From positions 62,001 through 126,000 of the forward strand of contig NZ_ASXG01000072.1 in NCBI RefSeq assembly GCF_000411975.1: a stretch of 64,000 bases of DNA. Direction: 5' to 3'. The stretch is from Amycolatopsis orientalis DSM 43388 (GTDB taxonomy: Bacteria > Actinomycetota > Actinomycetes > Mycobacteriales > Pseudonocardiaceae). The position numbers and the translations under genes were made by a program. The notes under the pieces are model-generated. The model worked only from the letters and a program-made list of their open reading frames with translations. It did no database searches and was not told the DNA's origin. Below, piece by piece: positions 9,918-18,154 of the stretch. Every line of letters starts with the position of its first letter. Positions within the stretch are counted from its first letter, which is position 1.

Positions 9918-11580
9918 CGGCGACGTCCCGGCCGATGCCGCGCAGCACCTCGACGCGGTCGCTGCCGGGCCGGCTGAGGACCCAGCTGGAACCGGGAACC
10001 GCCTTGGCGCGCTTCTTCAACGGCGCGAGCAGCCGGGAAGCGTCCCGATAGGACGGAATGCTGCCGCTGGCGCACACGAGCGTCGCCAGGGAGACCGTGA
10101 CCGGCATTCCTTCGGCGGACCAGCGCGTGTCCAGCAAAGCCGCGGCGACCGTGCCGATTTCGTCCACGTCGCACACGATCAGGAAATCGTCGCCGCCGAC
10201 GTGGCTCACGCGCATCCTCGGCAGCCGCCGGGAGAGGTCGGTGAGGGTTTCGCCCAGTGCGCGGATCAGGTCGTCGCCCGCGGCGAAACCGGCGTTGTCG
10301 TTGACCGACTTGAACGCGTCGACATCCAGCCACGCGGCGACGAACTGCTCGCCGCTCGCGATCCGGCGTTCGACGTCGCGCGCCGCCGCTTCGCTGCCCG
10401 GCAACCGGGTGAGCGGGCTGAGCGTGACCGCCTCTTCGACCTTCGCCTCGGCGACCCCGCGCACGACCTCGGTCACCAAAACCACGCCGAGGCAACGCCC
10501 GGCCGCGTCGACCACCACGACGTCGTCGCCGGTGCGGCCCCAGTCGGCGTCGGTGACCAGTTCGAGGAATTCCAGCGCGCTCGCGCCCGCCTCGATCAGG
10601 TGCGGTTTGTCGGCCAGTCGCGCGGCGGGCCGCTTCGCGTGCAGGGCGTGCCCGTACGGACCGGTGATGGTGACGAGAAAACGCGTCCGGTCGACCGACC
10701 ATTGTGGACGGTTGTCCGCGTCGACGCCGACCACGCCGCTCGGCGCGTCCGCGGCGGCGAGCACCTCGCGGACGTCGTCGCAGGTGGCGTCGACCGGCAA
10801 CGTCGTGGCCGGGCGCAGGAAATCGCCGACCCGCGGGGCCTGCGGCGGCGCGGGCGTGCGGCGGTCCTCCGGCAGGACCGCGCCGGAGGCGGGCGCGGAC
10901 CGGTGCGGCGCGGGCGGCGCGAGCAGATTGCCCTGGGCGATCCGGACGCCGAGGCTCTGCGCCGCGTCGAGCTGCGCCTCGGTCTCGATCCCGGTCGCGA
11001 CCAGCCGGATGTTCGTGCGCGAGGTGTAGTGCAGCAGCGCCTCGACCACCGCGGTCGACGCCGGGTCGCCGGGCAGGCCGCGCAGCACGCTGCGGTCGAG
11101 TTTCACCAGGTCCACCGGCGACTGCGCGAGCAGCGCCAGCGGCAGGTCGCCGCGGCCGAGCCCGTCGAGCGCGAGCCGGAAGCCCTGTTCGGTGAGTGCG
11201 CGCATGCCCTCGAGCAGGCGGCCGATGGGCAGGTGCGTGAACGGGGGCCCGACCTCAAGCACCACGTCGCGGGTGCGCCGTCCGGCCGCCCCGAGTTCGG
11301 CGATCAGCTCGGCGAAGGCCTCCAGCGGCGACGCGAGCGTGCGCGCGGAGAGGTTGAGGTGCAGCGGGAGCGCGCTGGGCCGCTCGGCCTCCTGGCGCAC
11401 CGCGGCGGCGGCCAGCCCCAGGTCGACCTCGGTGAGCCGGCCCGCGCGGCGGGCCTCGGCGAGCAGCTCGTGCGCCGTGCCCCGGCCCGGCCGGGCCAGT
11501 GCTTCGTACGCGACGACTCCGCCGGTGTGCAAGCTGTACATCGGCTGGAAGGCGAATCGGACCGCACGCAGCGTCGTCAC
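9901..11580 (-). CDS. EAL-CBS-GGDEF protein, possible c-di-GMP enzyme
   Basis: 559 residues in the unusual order EAL (about 1-220), a CBS-pair-like region (about 260-390), then GGDEF (about 395-545). EAL signs: YEALAR, HLNLSA, VVLEVG, VKLDRS and GIETEAQ are present, but the usual LDDFG metal motif reads LDGLG, losing one aspartate. The cyclase motif reads GGDDF (HVGGDDFLIV), which may still be active; no RxxD inhibitory site precedes it. The CBS pair could bind a nucleotide and switch one domain. No membrane segment. Start ATG 11580. Confidence 0.9.
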   Translation of the reverse strand: MTTLRAVRFAFQPMYSLHTGGVVAYEALARPGRGTAHELLAEARRAGRLTEVDLGLAAAAVRQEAERPSALPLHLNLSARTLASPLEAFAELIAELGAAGRRTRDVVLEVGPPFTHLPIGRLLEGMRALTEQGFRLALDGLGRGDLPLALLAQSPVDLVKLDRSVLRGLPGDPASTAVVEALLHYTSRTNIRLVATGIETEAQLDAAQSLGVRIAQGNLLAPPAPHRSAPASGAVLPEDRRTPAPPQAPRVGDFLRPATTLPVDATCDDVREVLAAADAPSGVVGVDADNRPQWSVDRTRFLVTITGPYGHALHAKRPAARLADKPHLIEAGASALEFLELVTDADWGRTGDDVVVVDAAGRCLGVVLVTEVVRGVAEAKVEEAVTLSPLTRLPGSEAAARDVERRIASGEQFVAAWLDVDAFKSVNDNAGFAAGDDLIRALGETLTDLSRRLPRMRVSHVGGDDFLIVCDVDEIGTVAAALLDTRWSAEGMPVTVSLATLVCASGSIPSYRDASRLLAPLKKRAKAVPGSSWVLSRPGSDRVEVLRGIGRDVAVSRSA

Positions 11581-11679
11581 GGAGGCGATAGTCGCACCGC
11601 CGCGGCCGGCTGCGAAACCGTTGTCAGCTGATGTTCACCAGCGCGGCACTTTGGCCACCGGATCGGAGTAACAGAATGC

Positions 11680-11711
11680 TTTTCCCGTTCCCTCGATCGG
11701 GAGCGGGAAAA
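11680..11711. terminator. Hairpin downstream of lycopene cyclase
   Basis: 13-base arms 11680-11692 and 11699-11711 pair with one mismatch around TCGATC. It lies 15 bases beyond the stop of the leftward crtY gene. Confidence 0.6.
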
Positions 11712-11725
11712 TTCCCGGCGCCGCG

Positions 11726-12832
11726 TCAGCCGAGCAGTCGCCTGCGCAGGCCCGCGGGAGCGGTCCGGAACAAGTTTGCCATGGTCGCGGCGGTGCCGGG
11801 CAGGTCAGCGCGGCCCGAGGTGAACGCGCGCTGCGCCGGTGCCGGAAGTTCGAAGAACAGGTCGAAGAATTGCGCTGACTGGGCGGGTGACATTCGGCAC
11901 AATGCACGGAGACCGTGGCGGCGCAAGGCATGCACCGCACGGGCTTCGGGCGGCCACAATGCCTTCCGGGCCGCACTGGCGGCGGCCGCTGGACCCGCGT
12001 CGAACGCGTCCGCGAGCGCCTCCGCGACGCGCGGCGCGAGCTGCAACGCGGTCGCGAGGCTGTAGCCGGTCGCCGGATGCACGAGCGCGCCCGCGACGCC
12101 GAACGGCACCGCCTGGCCGCGTTTCGGCAACGGGACGTCGAGCACGATCCGCACCTGTTCGACCCGGCCCGCCGGACGGATGCCCGCCGCTTTGAGGTGT
12201 GCGTGCAGCCGCCGGGCCAGTTCGGACACCGATAACCCGGGCCGCCGGGCCAGGGACGTCTCCTCGACCAGGACCGAGCCGTCGCCGAGGGGCAGCAGGT
12301 AGCGGAAGCTGTCGGTCCCGTCGCGCCAGTCCATGAACACCGCGGTGTCGGCCGGGAGCAGTCGCTCGGCCTGGTCCGCCGGCAGCACGAGCCCGTACGC
12401 GGTCTGTTCGGCGCGCGGGGCCCTTAGCTTGGGCGCGCCGGTCGCGTCGACGAACACTGCCGTCGCGATCTGTCGGCCGTCGGCGAGCAGGACCGTCGAA
12501 CCGTGCGGGCCGTGTTCCGCGCCGGCCGCCTTGCCCGTGATGACCTCGACCTTCGGCTCGGTGAGCCACTCGCGCAGCCCGGCGTTGTCGAGCACCCGGT
12601 ACTCCCGGCCGACGCGGTGCTCGCGGGTCCCGAAGGCCAGCGTCGTCGCCGGAGCCGCGGCGATCGCTTGGCCCGGCAGCTCCGGCACTTCGTCCGCCCA
12701 CAATCCGTAAGTGTTCGGCCACTTCCGGTGCGGCTCCGGGTCGAGCACGGCCGTGTCCAGTCCTCGCCGGGCGCACGCGGCCGCCAGCGCCCTTCCGGCC
12801 GGGCCGCCGCCCGCCACCAGCACGTCGGTCAT
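11726..12832 (-). CDS. crtY: FAD-dependent lycopene cyclase
   Basis: 368 residues. An N-terminal dinucleotide-binding fold (VLVAGGGPAGRALA, residues 4-17) is followed by the TYGLWADEV motif typical of CrtY/CrtL-type lycopene cyclases, and later by FMDWRDG, VLVEETSLARRPG and VHPATGYSLA. These enzymes turn the psi-ends of lycopene into beta-ionone rings in a redox-neutral reaction at the membrane. No phytoene synthase or desaturase gene is in the window, so the rest of the carotenoid pathway must lie elsewhere. Only 38 bases separate its start from that of the divergent dGTPase-like gene, so the promoters overlap. Confidence 0.88.
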   Translation of the reverse strand: MTDVLVAGGGPAGRALAAACARRGLDTAVLDPEPHRKWPNTYGLWADEVPELPGQAIAAAPATTLAFGTREHRVGREYRVLDNAGLREWLTEPKVEVITGKAAGAEHGPHGSTVLLADGRQIATAVFVDATGAPKLRAPRAEQTAYGLVLPADQAERLLPADTAVFMDWRDGTDSFRYLLPLGDGSVLVEETSLARRPGLSVSELARRLHAHLKAAGIRPAGRVEQVRIVLDVPLPKRGQAVPFGVAGALVHPATGYSLATALQLAPRVAEALADAFDAGPAAAASAARKALWPPEARAVHALRRHGLRALCRMSPAQSAQFFDLFFELPAPAQRAFTSGRADLPGTAATMANLFRTAPAGLRRRLLG

Positions 12833-12870
12833 CCCGCAATCCTGCCGGACGGCCGGATACGGTGGGACGC

Positions 12871-14433
12871 ATGGACGAGACCGATCCGAGGGCAGCGCGC
12901 CGGGACCCGGCGAACGGGACGGGCGGGTTCACCGATCTGGCGACCAGCCCGTTCCGCGTCGACCGCGACCGGATCACCGCGTCGCCGTTCTTCGCGCGGC
13001 TCGGCGGGGTCACCCAGGTGGTCAGCGCCGGCGGCGCCGGCCTGCTGCACAACCGGCTGACGCACAGCCTGAAGGTCGCCCAGGTCGCGCGCGGGATCGC
13101 GGAGCGGATCACCGGATCGAGCGAGTCGGCCGAACTGGCCGCGAAACTCGGCGGCTGCGACCCGGACGCGTGCGAGGCCGCCGCGCTGGCGCACGACCTC
13201 GGGCACCCGCCGTTCGGGCACCTGGGCGAGCAGACGCTGGACCGGATCGCACGGCACCGGTTCGGCCTCGCCGACGGGTTCGAGGGCAACGCGCAGTCGT
13301 TCCGCATCATCACCACGACGGACGTGCGCGGCCCGTCCGCCATCGGACTGGACCTGACGACCGCGGTCCGCGCGGCGGTCCTGAAGTACCCGTGGGCCCG
13401 CTTGCACTACCCGCAGCCGCATCCGACCGGGATGCCGGTGCCTCCTCGCGGCGCCGCCGAACCGGAGGACGCTCCCGGCACCGGCGCGAGCAAGTTTTCC
13501 GCCTATGTCACGGAATTGGACGACTTCGCACAGGCCCGCGCTCCCTTCCTCGGCCGGATCGAGCAGTGGCAGCAGACGGTGGAAGCGTCCGTGATGGACA
13601 CTGCCGACGACATCGCGTACGCGATCCACGACCTGCAGGACTTCCACCGCATCGGCGTCCTGCAGCACGCCCCGGTCGCCGCCGAGCTGGGGGAGTGGCT
13701 GGCACACGCCGTCGAGCTGGCCTCGTTGGACGACGCGCGGCTGACCGCCGAAATCCGCCGTCCCGGCCGTTCCCTGGAGCGGATGCGGCGCCGGATGCAC
13801 CTGAAAGACAGCTGGATCGTGGACGACGACGCCTTCGCCGCGGCCGTCGCGCGGGTGCAGCGAGAACTGGTCGACGGCCTGCTCGCGGACGGTTTCGACG
13901 GCTCGACCGAAGCGGAACAAGCGACCGCCGCCTTCTCGGCCAGCTGGATGGCGCGGCTGGTGGACGGGGTTTTCGTGCTGTCTTCGCCGCCGATCCGGTC
14001 CGGGCACGTCTCGCTGCGGCCCGCGCAGTGGCACGAGGTGCAGGTCCTGAAGTTCGTGCACCGGCGGTTCGTGTTGCTGCGCCCCGATCTCGCCCTGCAC
14101 CAGCGCGGCCAGGCCAGCCTGGTCACGACGCTGGTCGACGCGCTGGACGCGTGGCTCCTGGACCGCGACGAGGCGTCCCGGCTGCCGCGCCGGCTGCACG
14201 ACCTGATGGAACTGGCGCACAGCGAGTACTCGGCGCTCGCCCGCAGCGCGCCCGAGCTGCTGGTGGGTGCGACCGGCGAACGGATCGAGGGCGCGGACGC
14301 GGTGCGCGGGCTGGCCCGGGGACGCGCGGTCGTGGACTTCGTGGCTTCGCTGACGGACAAGCAGGCGGTGACGCTTCTGGACGCGTTGTCCGGGCGGTCG
14401 AGCCAGCCTTGGTCGGATTCCTTTGTGCTGTAA
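12871..14433 (+). CDS. dgt: dGTPase-like HD-domain triphosphohydrolase
   Basis: 520 residues from ATG 12871; an upstream GTG would add three. The HD superfamily metal residues are seen in HNRLTHS, AHDLGHPPFGH (H108-D109) and DTADDIAYAIHD. The family hydrolyses dNTPs to nucleoside and triphosphate, with dGTP the classical substrate. It is long for the family's short class and matches the Dgt type 1 outline. It diverges from the lycopene cyclase gene over 38 bases. A link with the ribonucleotide reductase 18 kb away is functional only, not by position. Confidence 0.9.
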   Translation: MDETDPRAARRDPANGTGGFTDLATSPFRVDRDRITASPFFARLGGVTQVVSAGGAGLLHNRLTHSLKVAQVARGIAERITGSSESAELAAKLGGCDPDACEAAALAHDLGHPPFGHLGEQTLDRIARHRFGLADGFEGNAQSFRIITTTDVRGPSAIGLDLTTAVRAAVLKYPWARLHYPQPHPTGMPVPPRGAAEPEDAPGTGASKFSAYVTELDDFAQARAPFLGRIEQWQQTVEASVMDTADDIAYAIHDLQDFHRIGVLQHAPVAAELGEWLAHAVELASLDDARLTAEIRRPGRSLERMRRRMHLKDSWIVDDDAFAAAVARVQRELVDGLLADGFDGSTEAEQATAAFSASWMARLVDGVFVLSSPPIRSGHVSLRPAQWHEVQVLKFVHRRFVLLRPDLALHQRGQASLVTTLVDALDAWLLDRDEASRLPRRLHDLMELAHSEYSALARSAPELLVGATGERIEGADAVRGLARGRAVVDFVASLTDKQAVTLLDALSGRSSQPWSDSFVL

Positions 14434-14473
14434 ATAAGTTGCGCTGCCCGGTCTTGCTGAGCACGGTGGGCGG

Positions 14474-14965
14474 ATGCCGTCGACGATCCGGGAAGCCGGC
14501 GCCGGCGATTGGCCGCGGATCTGGCCGATCGTCCAGGACGTGGTGACCGAGCAGCAGACGTTTCCCTACGACCCGGCCATGACCGAATCCGAAGCCCGGC
14601 AACAGTGGCTGGTCCCCGCTCCGGCGCGGGTGGCGGTCGCGGTCGACGGGGACCGCGTGCTGGGCACGGCGAACAGGTATCCCAACCGGCCGGGTCCGGG
14701 CAGTCATGTCGCGTCGGGGAGCTTGATGGTGGCCCGCGACGCGCGCGGATCGGGCGTGGGGCGGGCGTTCGAGGTCGACCTGGTCGGCTGGGCTCGCCGG
14801 ACCGGATTCGCGGCGATTCAGTTCAACGCGGTGGTCGAGACCAATGCGCCCGCGATCCGGTTGTACGAGAGCCTCGGGTTCGTGACGCTGGGGGTCGCGC
14901 CGGAGGCGTTCCGGCATCCGGTCGAGGGGCGGGTCGGGTTGCGGATCATGTGGCTGGAGCTGTGA
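14474..14965 (+). CDS. GNAT-family N-acetyltransferase
   Basis: 163 residues, one GNAT domain. Motif A, which binds acetyl-CoA pyrophosphate, is visible as LMVARDARGSGVGRAFEVDL; motif B follows as NAVVETNAPAIRLYESLGF. The end resembles the phosphinothricin/ribosomal-acetyltransferase branch of small-molecule acetyltransferases. The substrate is unknown. It lies 40 bases after the dGTPase-like gene in the same direction and may share its transcript. Confidence 0.88.
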   Translation: MPSTIREAGAGDWPRIWPIVQDVVTEQQTFPYDPAMTESEARQQWLVPAPARVAVAVDGDRVLGTANRYPNRPGPGSHVASGSLMVARDARGSGVGRAFEVDLVGWARRTGFAAIQFNAVVETNAPAIRLYESLGFVTLGVAPEAFRHPVEGRVGLRIMWLEL

Positions 14966-15112
14966 CTGGGCGGCTTGCCCCGCAGGCCCCGCCCGGGACC
15001 GTCCCAGAGCAGAGCTGCTCGGCTGAACGGCCGACGACGTCCAGTGGGCAACGGATATTTCCCGACCACTGTCACCCCAACGGCCGTTTTTCCCCGGGCG
15101 GCAGTGGTACTT

Positions 15113-15139
15113 GGCTGGATCCAGCCGGTGATCACCGGC
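15113..15139. promoter_or_regulatory. Two overlapping perfect palindromes upstream of 15187
   Basis: GGCTGGATCCAGCC (15113-15126) and GCCGGTGATCACCGGC (15124-15139) share three bases and are both perfect dyads, ending 47 bases before the next start codon. A dimeric regulator could bind either or both. Confidence 0.45.
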
Positions 15140-15186
15140 GTTGGCCGGCGTGAGTCGGGGCACGCGGTGCGAGATCGGAGGCGCAC

Positions 15187-15969
15187 GTGCGTCGTACCCG
15201 TTCAGCAGGAGCCTCGACAAGAAGACGGACGGGCGTGGTCGCCGCGGCGGTGCTTGCCGCCGGGCTGGCGACACCGCCACTGGCCGGAGCGCAGGAGTCC
15301 ACAGTGGACTCGATCGCGAACAGGCAGATCGCCGCGTTGCAGGCGGTCAAGGCCGGGCAGACCGCGACGGAGTCCAAAATAGACAGCAAACTGCTCGTCG
15401 GTTCTCGCCGCGACCCACGTGCGAGTCAGAGCCGAAACGGCACCACGGCCACCGTGACTGTCCCGTTCGGACCGTTGCGAACTGAAGGCGAATATCCCGG
15501 ACTGGCCGTCGAACCCTTGCTCGACCACGTGCGGACACCGAGGCTGATCGCGCTGCTGCTGGTGCGGAAAGGCGGGCATTCGCTCGGACTCGCTTACGAC
15601 GGACGGGTGGTCCTCTCCCGAACCGACCGCCATCACGGGCAAGGCCGGACCGCAGCGGGCGGATGGTCGCAGCAACGCTTCGCGCGCCGCCGCGAAGGCC
15701 AAACGCGGGCCGCGCTGCGGTCGGCCGCTCAGGACGCGTTCGAGGTTCTGCTGCCGCGACTGTCCGAAGTGGACGCTGTGGTGCTCGGCGGAGACCGCCG
15801 GGCGCTCGGCGAGCTGCGCGCTGACCGCCGGCTCGCGACGCTGTTCGACCGGGCCGAGCCGCGCGTGCTCGAGATCCCCGAACCCCGCCGCGAGGTGCTG
15901 GCCGAGGCGGCGCGGCGGGCACGCGCGGCGGAGCTGGTGGTGAGGGAGCCGACAGCAGGGCGCGAGTGA
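15187..15969 (+). CDS. Chimeric protein: secretory leader joined to acVLRF1 (eRF1-like) domain
   Basis: 260 residues. Residues about 1-36 form a signal peptide (basic start, VVAAAVLAAGLATPPLAGA), and 37-72 (QESTVDSIANRQIAALQAVK...) resemble the amino end of a secreted subtilase pro-region. From about residue 88 (TATVTVPFGPL) to the end the sequence is that of acVLRF1, the actinobacterial Vms1-like release-factor family acting on peptidyl-tRNA of stalled ribosomes: LLLVRKGGHSLG, the catalytic-loop motif GRTAAGGWSQQRFARRR (153-169, with the key Gln) and VVLGGDRRAL. A signal peptide is incompatible with a cytosolic ribosome role. The normal acVLRF1 amino-terminal segment seems to have been replaced. 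Confidence 0.7.
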   Translation: MRRTRSAGASTRRRTGVVAAAVLAAGLATPPLAGAQESTVDSIANRQIAALQAVKAGQTATESKIDSKLLVGSRRDPRASQSRNGTTATVTVPFGPLRTEGEYPGLAVEPLLDHVRTPRLIALLLVRKGGHSLGLAYDGRVVLSRTDRHHGQGRTAAGGWSQQRFARRREGQTRAALRSAAQDAFEVLLPRLSEVDAVVLGGDRRALGELRADRRLATLFDRAEPRVLEIPEPRREVLAEAARRARAAELVVREPTAGRE

Positions 15970-16020
15970 ATCCGGACACGGCCGCGAAAACCGTTCGACC
16001 CCGACCCGTACACTGGATGC

Positions 16021-16059
16021 GTGGTCAACAGGGCATTGGTGCGGATTCAGAGAGAATAG
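16021..16059 (+). other. Possible leader peptide upstream of the ABC-F gene
   Basis: GTG 16021 to TAG 16057-16059 encodes MVNRALVRIQRE. A GC-rich stem (CGCCCCG near 16066 with CGGGGCG near 16089) follows, before the ABC-F start at 16137. Short leader peptides plus a hairpin are a known attenuation arrangement for antibiotic-responsive ABC-F genes. No ribosome-binding site is evident, so this is tentative. Confidence 0.35.
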
Positions 16060-16136
16060 CCGCCCGCCCCGCATCGCACGCGGTGCCGGGGCGCTCCAGC
16101 ACGTCCATCAGACCGCCCCCGTATCCGGGAGTTCTC

Positions 16137-17765
16137 TTGATCACGGCCACTGGCCTTGAGCTGCGCGCCGGCTCGCGCATCCTGCTCAACGGCGCCACCC
16201 TCCGCATCCAGTCCGGCGACCGCATCGGCCTCGTCGGCCGCAACGGCGCGGGCAAGACCACCTCGCTGAAAGTCCTCGCGGGCGAGGGCGAGCCGCACGC
16301 CGGCGACGTCCGGCGCAGCGGCGAACTCGGCTATCTGCCGCAGGACCCGCGCGAGGGCGACCTGTCGGTCACCGCGAAGGACCGCGTGCTGTCCGCGCGC
16401 GGCCTCGACACCCTGCTGCGCGACATGGAAAAGGCGCAGACCGCGATGTCCGAGCTGGTCGACGACAAGCAGCGGGACAAGGCGATCAACCGCTACGCGC
16501 GGCTCGAGGAGCGGTTCTCCGCGCTCGGCGGGTACGCCGCGGAGAGCGAGGCCGCGCGGATCTGCTCGAACCTCGGCCTCGCCGACCGCATCCTGTCGCA
16601 GACGCTCAGCACGCTGTCCGGCGGGCAGCGCCGCCGCGTCGAGCTGGCGCGCATCCTGTTCGCCGCCGCCGAGGCGGGCGCGGGCGGCAAATCCGAGACG
16701 ATCCTGCTGCTGGACGAGCCGACCAACCACCTCGACGCCGACTCGATCAACTGGCTGCGCGGCTTCCTCAAGCAGCACGACGGCGGGCTCGTGGTGATCA
16801 GCCACGACGTCGAACTGCTCGGCGACGTCGTGAACAAGGTGTGGTTCCTCGACGCCACGCGCGGCGAGATCGACATCTACAACATGAGCTGGCAGCGCTA
16901 CCTCGACGCGCGCGCCACCGACGAGAAGCGCCGCCGCCGCGAGCGCGCGAACGCCGAGAAGAAGGCGTCCGCGCTGCAGGCGCAGGCGGCGAAGCTCGGC
17001 GCGAAGGCGACCAAGGCCGTCGCGGCCAAGAACATGGCCCGGCGCGCGGAGCAGATGCTGTCCTCGCTCGACGAGACGCGCCAGGCGGACAAGGTCGCCC
17101 GGATCAAGTTCCCGGACCCGGCCCCGTGCGGGCGCACGCCGCTGACCGCGGACGGATTGTCCAAGTCGTACGGTTCGCTCGAGATCTTCACCGGAGTCGA
17201 TCTGGCGATCGACCGCGGCTCCAAGGTCGTGGTCCTCGGATTGAACGGCGCCGGAAAGACGACTTTGCTCCGGCTGCTCGGCGGAATGGAAACGCCGGAC
17301 ACCGGATCGGTCGAATCGGGTCACGGATTGCGTTTGGGCTATTACGCACAGGAACACGAAACGCTCGATCACGAAGCGTCGGTGTGGGAAAACATCCGCC
17401 ACCTCGCCCCGGACACCGGCGCGCAGGAGCTGCGGAACCTGCTCGGCTCGTTCCTGTTCACCGGCGAACAGCTCGACCAGCCCGCCGGAACGCTGTCCGG
17501 CGGCGAGAAGACCCGGCTCGCGCTCGCTGGACTCGTGTCCAGCCAAGCCAATGTGCTGCTGCTGGACGAACCGACGAACAACCTGGACCCGGCCAGCCGC
17601 GCGCAGGTGCTCGACGCGCTGCGCAGCTTCGCCGGCGCGGTCGTGCTGGTGACGCACGACCCGGGCGCGGTCGAGGCGCTCGAGCCCGAGCGCGTGATCC
17701 TGCTTCCGGACGGCACCGAGGACCACTGGTCCGAGGACTATCTGGAACTTGTCCAGCTTGCCTGA
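16137..17765 (+). CDS. ABC-F family ribosome-associated ATPase (Rv1473-like)
   Basis: 542 residues from TTG 16137, chosen because GGGAG stands six bases upstream and because the protein then begins MITATGLELRAGSRILL, as in its mycobacterial relative; the open frame extends further but without coding character. Two ABC modules, with Walker A GRNGAGKTT and GLNGAGKTT, signatures LSGGQRRRVELAR and LSGGEKTRLALAG, and LLLDEPTNHLD/LLLDEPTNNLD, are joined by a charged alanine-rich linker (about 260-330). There are no membrane segments. Length and order match M. tuberculosis Rv1473, placed in the WhiB7 regulon and linked to macrolide tolerance; the neighbouring HTH gene matches Rv1473A. Confidence 0.92.
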   Translation: MITATGLELRAGSRILLNGATLRIQSGDRIGLVGRNGAGKTTSLKVLAGEGEPHAGDVRRSGELGYLPQDPREGDLSVTAKDRVLSARGLDTLLRDMEKAQTAMSELVDDKQRDKAINRYARLEERFSALGGYAAESEAARICSNLGLADRILSQTLSTLSGGQRRRVELARILFAAAEAGAGGKSETILLLDEPTNHLDADSINWLRGFLKQHDGGLVVISHDVELLGDVVNKVWFLDATRGEIDIYNMSWQRYLDARATDEKRRRRERANAEKKASALQAQAAKLGAKATKAVAAKNMARRAEQMLSSLDETRQADKVARIKFPDPAPCGRTPLTADGLSKSYGSLEIFTGVDLAIDRGSKVVVLGLNGAGKTTLLRLLGGMETPDTGSVESGHGLRLGYYAQEHETLDHEASVWENIRHLAPDTGAQELRNLLGSFLFTGEQLDQPAGTLSGGEKTRLALAGLVSSQANVLLLDEPTNNLDPASRAQVLDALRSFAGAVVLVTHDPGAVEALEPERVILLPDGTEDHWSEDYLELVQLA

Positions 17766-17944
17766 CCGAGTGCGTCCGTTCGGGTGCTGACCGTGTCGGG
17801 CAAAGCACTGGAATGGCCCAATGTGATCGCGGTTTCGATCGTTTTACGGCTGTCGTCTGGCAATCCGGCGCGTAGTGTTCGATCATTGCCCCGGCAGGGG
17901 CCGCTAATGGCCCGGAACCACCACTCGGCGGGAAGGCGATCGAC

Positions 17945-18154
17945 GTGGCTGATCTCAAGAAAGGCGCGCGGATCACCGGCAACACGCGCGACAAGCTGGC
18001 CGCTGACCTGAAGAAGAAATACGAGAAGGGCTCGAGCATCCGGGCGCTGGCCGAATCCACCGGACGGTCCTACGGGTTCGTCCACCGGGTGCTGTCGGAG
18101 TCCGGGGTCCAGCTGCGGGGGCGCGGCGGGGCCACGCGAGTCAAGAAGAAGTAG
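17945..18154 (+). CDS. Small helix-turn-helix protein (Rv1473A-like)
   Basis: 69 residues, lysine- and arginine-rich: MADLKKGARITGNTRDKLAA then a helix-turn-helix (SIRALAESTGRSYGFVHRVL, about 37-56) and a basic tail RGRGGATRVKKK. It is the same protein type found downstream of Rv1473 in mycobacteria, so the pair is conserved between distant actinobacterial families. It is annotated there as a possible regulator; its target is unknown. It follows the ABC-F gene after 179 bases, so it probably has its own promoter. Its end overlaps the end of the converging membrane-protein gene by 14 bases. Confidence 0.9.
   Translation: MADLKKGARITGNTRDKLAADLKKKYEKGSSIRALAESTGRSYGFVHRVLSESGVQLRGRGGATRVKKK

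Noticed and set aside
15966..16136. Amino-terminal extension of the ABC-F gene
   Set aside because: No ribosome-binding site or conserved sequence; the TTG at 16137 has GGGAG and matches the family start.
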